Positions 58,263 to 64,000 of a DNA stretch of 64,000 nucleotides are shown here, in pieces. The position numbers were made by a program, and so were the translations under genes. The number at the start of each line of letters is the position of its first letter. Position 1 is the first letter of the stretch. The notes under the pieces are model-generated. The model ran no database searches. It was not told the DNA's origin and worked only from the letters and a program-made list of their open reading frames with translations. Source of the DNA: Phyto melanocephala (Eukaryota > Arthropoda > Insecta > Diptera > Rhinophoridae); the NCBI GenBank assembly GCA_941918925.1, contig OW799237.1, positions 11,141,201 through 11,205,200 on the forward strand, read 5' to 3'.

Positions 58263-61200
58263 GTAAACGGTGGCCACTAGATATGGCCTATAAATATTGC
58301 ACAGTGGTCAGGGTTGCCATTGTGATGATTTTTAAAGGATTTTTTTTTAATCAAACAATTGTCAAAATGATAAAAGTAGTGAAAGAAAAAAAACTAATAA
58401 AAATTGTTTGACAAACCTTTTTTACAAATTATCTTGTAACTAAATTTGTGATGATTTTTAAAGAAACTTTCCATTTTAAAGATTTGTTTAAGCAATCAAT
58501 TGTCAAAATGATAAAAGTACTAAAAGGAAAAAAATTAAAACGTTTTAAGTTTTTATTAAAAAATTAAATAATCTTGTCATTGTTTACTTATTTGAATGGT
58601 TTTTAAATCATTTAAATTTATCTTTAGAAATACATACTGCCATTTAAAATATTTTTCTTTTTATTATCCATTTGTCTAACTTGTACTTTAACAAGTAAGA
58701 GTGCTATATTCGGCCGTGCCGAATCTTATATACCCTTCACAACGTGTAGTCATGCAATAACGGTAGTTTGTATCACCATTTATCTCATATGAAATACGTA
58801 CATACATATAAAAAACATACATATATAAAAACATCCCATTGTACAATTATAAATTTACGTATGTATGTTAAAAAAAAAATAGTAAGAAAAAAAAAAGAAT
58901 ATTAAAAAAAAATTAAAAAAAAATAAGAAAAAAATTAAAAAAAAATTAAAAAAAAATAATTAAAATTTAAATAAAAAATATAAAACAAAAAAAAAAAAAA
59001 TAAAAAAATAGTAAAAAAAATTATAATAAAAATAAAAATAATATATAAAATAAAAAATAAAAACAGAATAAAAAAAATAAAGAAACAAAAAAATTTTTTT
59101 TTTGGCTCAGCTGGGATTTGATGCCACGTTTACTCTAACCAGTATACGCGTTTGTATGTATGTTGTTGTTGTAATGTTGTTTTTGTGAAAAAAATCGAGG
59201 TGGTCGTGGGTTTTTGCTCATATCTCAGATGTTTATACATCGATGTTTCTGATTTTCAATACCGATCTACTCCCGAATATTTCTGACATTTTAATACCTC
59301 ACCCGGGTCCAGGCGATATCGGAGGACTTCAAAAAGTTGATTTAAACATACACACGGACAGACTGACAGAGCTTAATCGCCTCTTCTATTTATAAGCTTT
59401 CAGAAAATATACACTTTGAGGTGTCGGAAATGAAAATTGTAGAAGTTTCACACGGAATGTCAAACCTATATATTCCCCTTTTTCACTATGTGAAGGGTGT
59501 AAAAATTTACAATTTACAAAAACAATCATCTGGAAAGTATGACAGTAGAATATTTTTAATACGAATAGGCTTTAACAAAAACCTCTTTAAAAATTTATTT
59601 TGTTGTAGCGATTCGCCGGTGTATATACTTGTAGTATATACAGGTAGTGGCTAACGCGACTACCTGTATAAAGCTGCCTTGAGCTTATCGCAAAATGTTC
59701 TTTGTTTCAAAAAATTCTTATTATTTAGTATAGAAGTCAATTGTTTAAAGGATACTAATCTCAGGTCTTGGGTTTGTAAGAATACATTCAACGACTAGTT
59801 TACATATTTTAAGAAAAATGAGAATTAATTAGTTTAATAAAAATATTTTTATCACATCAACAGGACGAAGTCTTATTTCGTGTAATTTTTGCTATTTTAG
59901 TTACATGTCACAAAGAGAGATAGACATATCATAGGACTTTAATTAATTCCTTTCACTGATAACGTATTGTTCAAGTGACAGGTACTTTTCTTGGAAATCA
60001 TTAGATCTACTTATAGATTTTACGTAGTCATGTAACTTGTTTTGGTGTTAGTCACGTTCCCTTCAGAGTTGTGGTTCACTCTTAGAGCCAGATGACAAAT
60101 TTATCACATAAAATTATAAACTCTTTATTAAAAAAAAAGTGATTTAGTTTTGCATAGCTTTTTGCAAAACTTTTTTATTTTTATTTATTAAAGATTTTTT
60201 TATAATATTTTTTACTCTAAAAATGTGGGGTATTTGAAATGTGCTGACCCATGTTACTGTGTTAATGCTTTTTGAAGATTGTTTAAGATGCACACGTTTT
60301 TTGTGTGGCATTAGTTGTTTGAAAGGGGTGTATAGGAACTTTAAAATTTTTGGCTGTTAAAATAATTATTAAATTATGGATTTTAAATTATATTCTTAAA
60401 AAATTATATAAATTTTATTGAATTACATTGCCTGACAACAACTATTTGTTATGCATTTATTTATGACGAAAATTTGTTTGTTAAAACTAGTTAAGCCCGT
60501 TCCGCTTTGCCGGTCTAAACAAGATGTTTGTCATGTATTCATTTTTAGATTAAGTCTGATATTATTAGGGCATATTAATAAATTATTATTATGACAGCAA
60601 TCTCTTCTATATGCTTCCTTCATTGTCTTCATTCATGCATTTATTTTTAACCAACTTTTTAGTGCCATTTGAAATACCATTTTATTTGTAATTCTACTAC
60701 TTTATGTTAGAAATGTGGTAATATTATGCAAGAAAATGTATCGTGTATATTTAGATATTAATGTATCTCCACATTAAATTTTATTAAAATACCTTCAGTA
60801 GTTCTTTAGCCAATCGAGTTTAGACATACTAACAGAAAGACAGACAGACAAAAAAATTTATAAAATTTGGTATTTTGTATTAAGGATCGTTGACTTTCAG
60901 CACCATCAAAAATTAAAAAAAAAAAAAAATTAATATTTCATTTACGGGTACTGCTTTTCATAATAATATTTTGGCTAATATATATGTGCTGTGGAAATTT
61001 CGAAGCAGACTAAAAAACGATGTTACATTTCGGTCTGGTGATTGTCGACAATTCTTATCGCATAGTTTTTCGAAACCGCGATCATCTTCGTTAGACTAGG
61101 AACCCCCAACCGTTCACACTTAAATGTGCCTACGTGTTCATCCTTGGTCTAATGTCACTATCCATACCATCGTTGTTCATGGATACATCCTGTATGAGCG

Positions 61201-63789
61201 TGAGAATCAGCCCCTTTACCAGATCCACTCCACTTTTGCGCTCCATTGGCAATTAAGTCTCACTTACCTCTTTATGAACAAGATCCAAGATTCTCCTATG
61301 CCTGTCGGAGGTGCTGATAAAACCTCTACACCCCCGGCCTAGAAACAATACCAAAACGTAAACACTTCGTTAAGGTAACATGCCCGGGGAGAAATATTTT
61401 AGCTTACTAATAACTTCTTGGTATTTTTAAGGCAGGATTGCAGTTAGACCTTCTAAAAATTTTTGATTTTTTATTATATCATTTTATTTTATTATTATGT
61501 TATTAAATTGTTTTCCATTAAAATAATTTTACAACAAAATTAAATGAAAATAATCTGATGATGATAGCAGGTGCAAGGTCAAGATTAAAATGAAGCTGTG
61601 CTTAATCTTACTTTTAATTATGTGCCCGGCATTGACTTGAATTGCATTATTTATTTTGATTTTTTGGTAATTTTTGTAAAATAAAAACTTTTTAAGGGTC
61701 GGTCAAAGTTTTAATTGACATTGTGTTTTAATTTCGTTGGGTCGTTGGTTTAAATGGTAAAATTTTGTGGTAAATGGTATATTGTACAATGCAAATTTTT
61801 TTTAATATTTTGTAAGAGCTATGTTAAATTATGGACAGATTATAGCCGAAATCAAAATTATTTAACGTACATATTTATTTAAAATAACGAGCTGTAATTA
61901 AATTTCATGTTCTACGTAAATGGACAGACAGACGGATGCCAAGTCGACCCAAAAGGAGATTCTGGTATACCATAAGCTGGGTATAAATTCTCTTGTAGAC
62001 CCACCGATCCCATACTTAGTTTAGGTTTTTAAACAATATACAGAAATTGTATTTTGTAATTGCCTCTTAGTCTTTACATTTACAGCTGTATATTTCCCCT
62101 CTGTGGGATTTTTTTAAATTTTGTTGGGAATTTAAATTTGTCTGGTAATAAGTCTTAAAATCTTTTTTAAACATTATTTTCAAGATAATTTACAAAACAT
62201 TTTCTTAATAAATCTAACAATTGTAATTATTTCGCTAAATAAAAAATTAATAATAAAAAGCTGCATGCATTAAGACAGTGTGGCCTAAATTTTGTTTAGC
62301 TAGTTTTGCTAAAAAAAAAATCAGTTTCAAATGCATTTTTTTCCTACAATAAAACTTTGTTTAGCTTTTTGTTAAAAAAAAAAAAAAAATCCCCATAAAA
62401 AACTAAACGTTCCATTTTTCCAAATTTGTCGTTATTTTTTAAAACCACAATTTTGTTGAAAAGCTGATCATTGTCTGATACTTCAAAAATATAAAAAATA
62501 GATAATAAACTAATAAATAAAAGAAGTTTGAGTGTTATGTATGCTACAACTTAAATAAAAAGTTATATTCTATACACTTGAGCTAGAAAAAAGTGAACCA
62601 TGCTTAAATATTTTGTTTTCCTTTTTTTAGGCAATATCGAGGTCTTACACAACAACCGTTGGGGTTCGGTGTGCGACGATGAATGGGACGCCTTAGAAGG
62701 TCAGATAGTTTGTGAACAACTTGGCTACCCCGGTCTACGCAAAGTAACGCATAGTGGTTATTTTGGTCCGGCCAAAAAACGTTTCTGGATGGATAATCTC
62801 TACTGTGAGGGTCATGAAAAAGAACTGACTCACTGCCACTTTGATGGCTGGGGCATACATGACTGTGAGCCCAGTGAAGCTGCTGGCGTTATTTGCTTAG
62901 CTCCTCCTGGTCTCGAATTAGAACCGGAAGTAAAACCAGAATTTTATGAACCCAAATTTAGAATACATTATACTCATAGAATGGATATACGTCTGAGGGG
63001 TGGCCGAACCCACAACGAAGGCCGTGTAGAAGTGCGTTTAAATAATGGTAAATGGGGCACCATTTGCTCGGATGGCTGGTCTTTGCTGGAGGCCAATGTT
63101 GTCTGCAAAGAATTGGACTTGGGTTTTGCTCGCGAGGCTCTACAAACAGACTATTTTGGTGGTGTTGACATCTCCCCACCCCTTATCAGTGGCACTGAGT
63201 GTTATGGCAATGAAACTGCTTTGAGTCAGTGTTTGCATCATGATCATTTACGTGGCACCCCCTCCTGTCATGGTACACGTAATCATGTTGCTGTTGCGAT
63301 ATGTGATCACTTGGCACCAGATCTTGTTGTTGATTTCTATGAAATTGAACATACGGCACATTTGGAAGATCGTCCAATGGCTTTAATGCAGTGTGCAATG
63401 GAGGAGAACTGTGTGGCTAGTGAAGCCTACGATATACAACGTGATGATCCCAACTGGCGCTATGCCACGCGCCGTTTGCTTAAGTTTACTGCAAGTGCTT
63501 TAAATGCAGGCAATACAGATTTTAGACCATTCAAGGACAAGAGTCTGTGGGAATGGCACATGTGCCATATGTAAGTATGGAAAAAAAAGGTATAATAAAA
63601 TTATTACAGAGTGTTCTTGTTTTTATTTTAGGCACTATCACAGCATGGAAGTTTTTGCTACTTTTGATATTTTCGATTTGTCCGGCAAAAAGGTAGCCCA
63701 GGGTCATAAGGCTTCATTTTGCTTAGAAGACAGCCAATGTCTGCCGGGCATACCCAAGAAATACAATTGTGCCAATTTCGGAGATCAAG
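58064..63789 (+). CDS. Loxl2: Lysyl oxidase-like protein with two SRCR domains (Loxl2-type), 3' end beyond the window
   Basis: Predicted secreted copper amine oxidase that deaminates lysines on extracellular matrix proteins to start cross-linking. Coding exons are 58064-58262, 62631-63570 and 63632-63789, joined by GT-AG introns of phase 1, phase 2 and (at the right edge) phase 1. They encode 432 codons plus one base. Visible parts: signal peptide (residues 1-25, hydrophobic [16 protein letters not shown]); SRCR1 (about 55-155, [12 protein letters not shown] joined to [19 protein letters not shown]); SRCR2 (about 185-291); and the lysyl oxidase domain from [14 protein letters not shown] (295) onward. 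The copper motif [16 protein letters not shown] covers 373-388, with His379, His381 and His383 at the usual ligand positions. The lysine of the lysyl tyrosylquinone cofactor is Lys406 in GHKASFC; its partner tyrosine should lie in the unseen next exon. Two SRCR domains match the fly Loxl2 architecture rather than the four of vertebrate LOXL2-4. The start ATG has a good insect context (AACAATG). Confidence 0.93.
58690..59503 (-). mobile_element. DINE-1/mini-me-like element, family B, copy 3, in intron 1
   Basis: Minus orientation: AACAAGTAAGAGTGCTATAT, hairpin ATTCGGCCGTGCCGAAT (58708-58724), then CTTATATACCCTTCAC at the left. An A-rich tract spans 58870-59095. A short, decayed GTCY complement (GGACAGACTGACAGA at about 59357-59371) and the complementary terminus GTGAAGGGTGTA lie at the right (about 59491-59502). 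It shares central sequence with the 49.7-kb copy (AAAATCGAGGTGGTCGTGGG near 59189). The left end of the family B consensus is more diverged here than in the other copies. Confidence 0.8.
59637..59670. repeat. Perfect hairpin in Loxl2 intron 1
   Basis: TATACAGGTAGT (59637-59648) and ACTACCTGTATA (59659-59670) form a 12-bp perfect stem with loop GGCTAACGCG. It is GC-richer than its surroundings. It could be a relic of a transposon end or a structured RNA fragment; no family was recognised. Confidence 0.6.
61010..61360 (+). other. GC-richer island with an unassigned open frame
   Basis: The plus-strand frame at 61124-61342 (72 codons, ending [15 protein letters not shown]) has balanced amino-acid composition and sits in a local rise in GC unlike the rest of the intron. 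The same frame continues upstream ([17 protein letters not shown] near 61019-61069) before stops. I cannot assign a family. It could be a decayed gene of a mobile element, an endogenised viral piece, or an unrecognised exon, and I do not choose among these. Confidence 0.3.
62631..63570 (+). other. Loxl2: Loxl2 coding exon 2
   Basis: The acceptor is CCTTTTTTTAG|GCAATATC and the donor is CCATAT|GTAAGT. It codes for most of SRCR1 (Cys81, Cys94, Cys125, Cys135, Cys145, Cys155), a Pro/Glu-rich linker, SRCR2, and the lysyl oxidase domain up to WEWHMCH. The in-frame ATG at 62600 lies in the intron before the acceptor and is not the start. Confidence 0.93.
63571..63631 (+). other. Loxl2 intron 2 (61 bp)
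   Basis: A typical short fly intron, GTAAGT...TTTTATTTTAG, phase 2. It interrupts the copper-binding motif between CHM and HYHSMEVF. Confidence 0.9.
63632..63789 (+). other. Loxl2: Loxl2 coding exon 3
   Basis: Completes the copper motif (HYHSMEVF) and continues [46 protein letters not shown]. It contains the cofactor-forming lysine in GHKASFC. The donor CAAG|GTAATT ends it in phase 1, so the remaining catalytic exon or exons must lie right of the window. Confidence 0.92.
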
Positions 63790-64000
63790 GTAATTTTTTT
63801 TGTTAGCTATAAAAATAAATTAAAAAATTTTTTTATACAAAAGGGTGTCCTAAAAATTTTCTTAAGAAAACATTTTGTCCTAAATTTTATTCGTAGAACA
63901 ACATGCAGCTTAAAAATTGTTTTTAAACTAGTTGATTTTTTTAAAGAAAAAAAATTATGTTTTTAAAAGTAAAAGTAAAGTTTAAAAATTGAAAAAACTT
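63790..64000 (+). other. Start of Loxl2 intron 3
   Basis: Begins GTAATTTTTT and stays AT-rich to the window edge with no acceptor followed by lysyl oxidase-like sequence. Contains a short unit-like ACAAAAGGGTGTCCTAAAAA stretch but nothing assignable. Confidence 0.75.

Larger units (their letters stand above)
58263..62630 (+). other. Loxl2 intron 1 (4.37 kb)
   Basis: GT-AG, phase 1. It holds an antisense DINE-like element (58690-59503), a perfect 12-bp-stem hairpin at 59637-59670, a GC-richer unassigned open frame at 61124-61342, and short GACAGACAGAC-type tracts near 60838 and 61923. The rest is AT-rich without recognised features. Confidence 0.85.

Noticed and set aside
62600..62630. ATG at 62600 as the start of the lysyl oxidase-like coding sequence
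   Set aside because: It lies in the polypyrimidine region before the splice acceptor at 62629-62630. Joining exon 1 (58064-58262) restores the signal peptide and the missing SRCR1 start.
62958..63398. Minus-strand open frames of about 70 codons opposite Loxl2 exon 2
   Set aside because: They are shadows of the coding strand and show no independent features.

Overview
The window is AT-rich, repeat-laden nuclear DNA from a higher fly. The one recognisable host gene looks like the dipteran lysyl oxidase-like gene (Loxl2 type). Its neighbours are DINE-1/mini-me-like rolling-circle elements, decayed mariner-like transposons, LINE pieces and a tRNA-derived SINE. A calyptrate (blowfly or house-fly-like) species is my best guess; this is inference from repeat style and protein similarity, not a species call. 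There are no bacterial features, no CRISPR array and no operons.

Layout: about 58 kb of intergenic DNA carries decayed transposons and tandem repeats. Main blocks: an internally deleted mariner (1.2-2.1 kb); a DINE-like element (2.6-3.5 kb); two more decayed mariner transposases (5.2-6.4 and 7.5-8.8 kb); a LINE reverse-transcriptase relic (9.2-10.35 kb); an antisense LINE 3' end and a SINE with target-site duplication (11.6-12.6 kb); a 115-118 bp tandem array (15.4-16.2 kb); inverted-repeat elements (17.9 and 18.3 kb); a mariner fragment (20.7 kb); a LINE 3' end (23.2-23.7 kb); two related minisatellite arrays with a 30-31 bp unit (26.8-27.8 kb decayed, 30.5-31.85 kb well preserved); a 120-bp array (32.6-33.0 kb); a large DINE-like element with 288-bp internal repeats and a nested mariner MITE (33.96-36.4 kb); a mariner relic (36.8-37.2 kb); a pogo-like MITE holding a second MITE (37.7-38.6 kb); more DINE-like copies (41.7, 49.7 and 58.7 kb); LINE relics (45.9, 53 and 55.6 kb); and a second SINE (52 kb).

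The host gene starts at 58064 on the plus strand and runs off the right edge. Three exons are visible: signal peptide plus the start of SRCR1; the rest of SRCR1, SRCR2 and the start of the lysyl oxidase domain; and an exon that completes the copper motif and carries the cofactor lysine. The encoded protein is a predicted secreted copper amine oxidase acting on extracellular matrix. Its 4.4-kb first intron has acquired an antisense DINE-like element.

I found no convincing new multi-gene system. The most interesting signals are structural: higher-order organisation of a palindromic minisatellite, nested MITEs whose insertion sites can be reconstructed, repeated internal deletion of mariner elements, and a two-copy SINE family.
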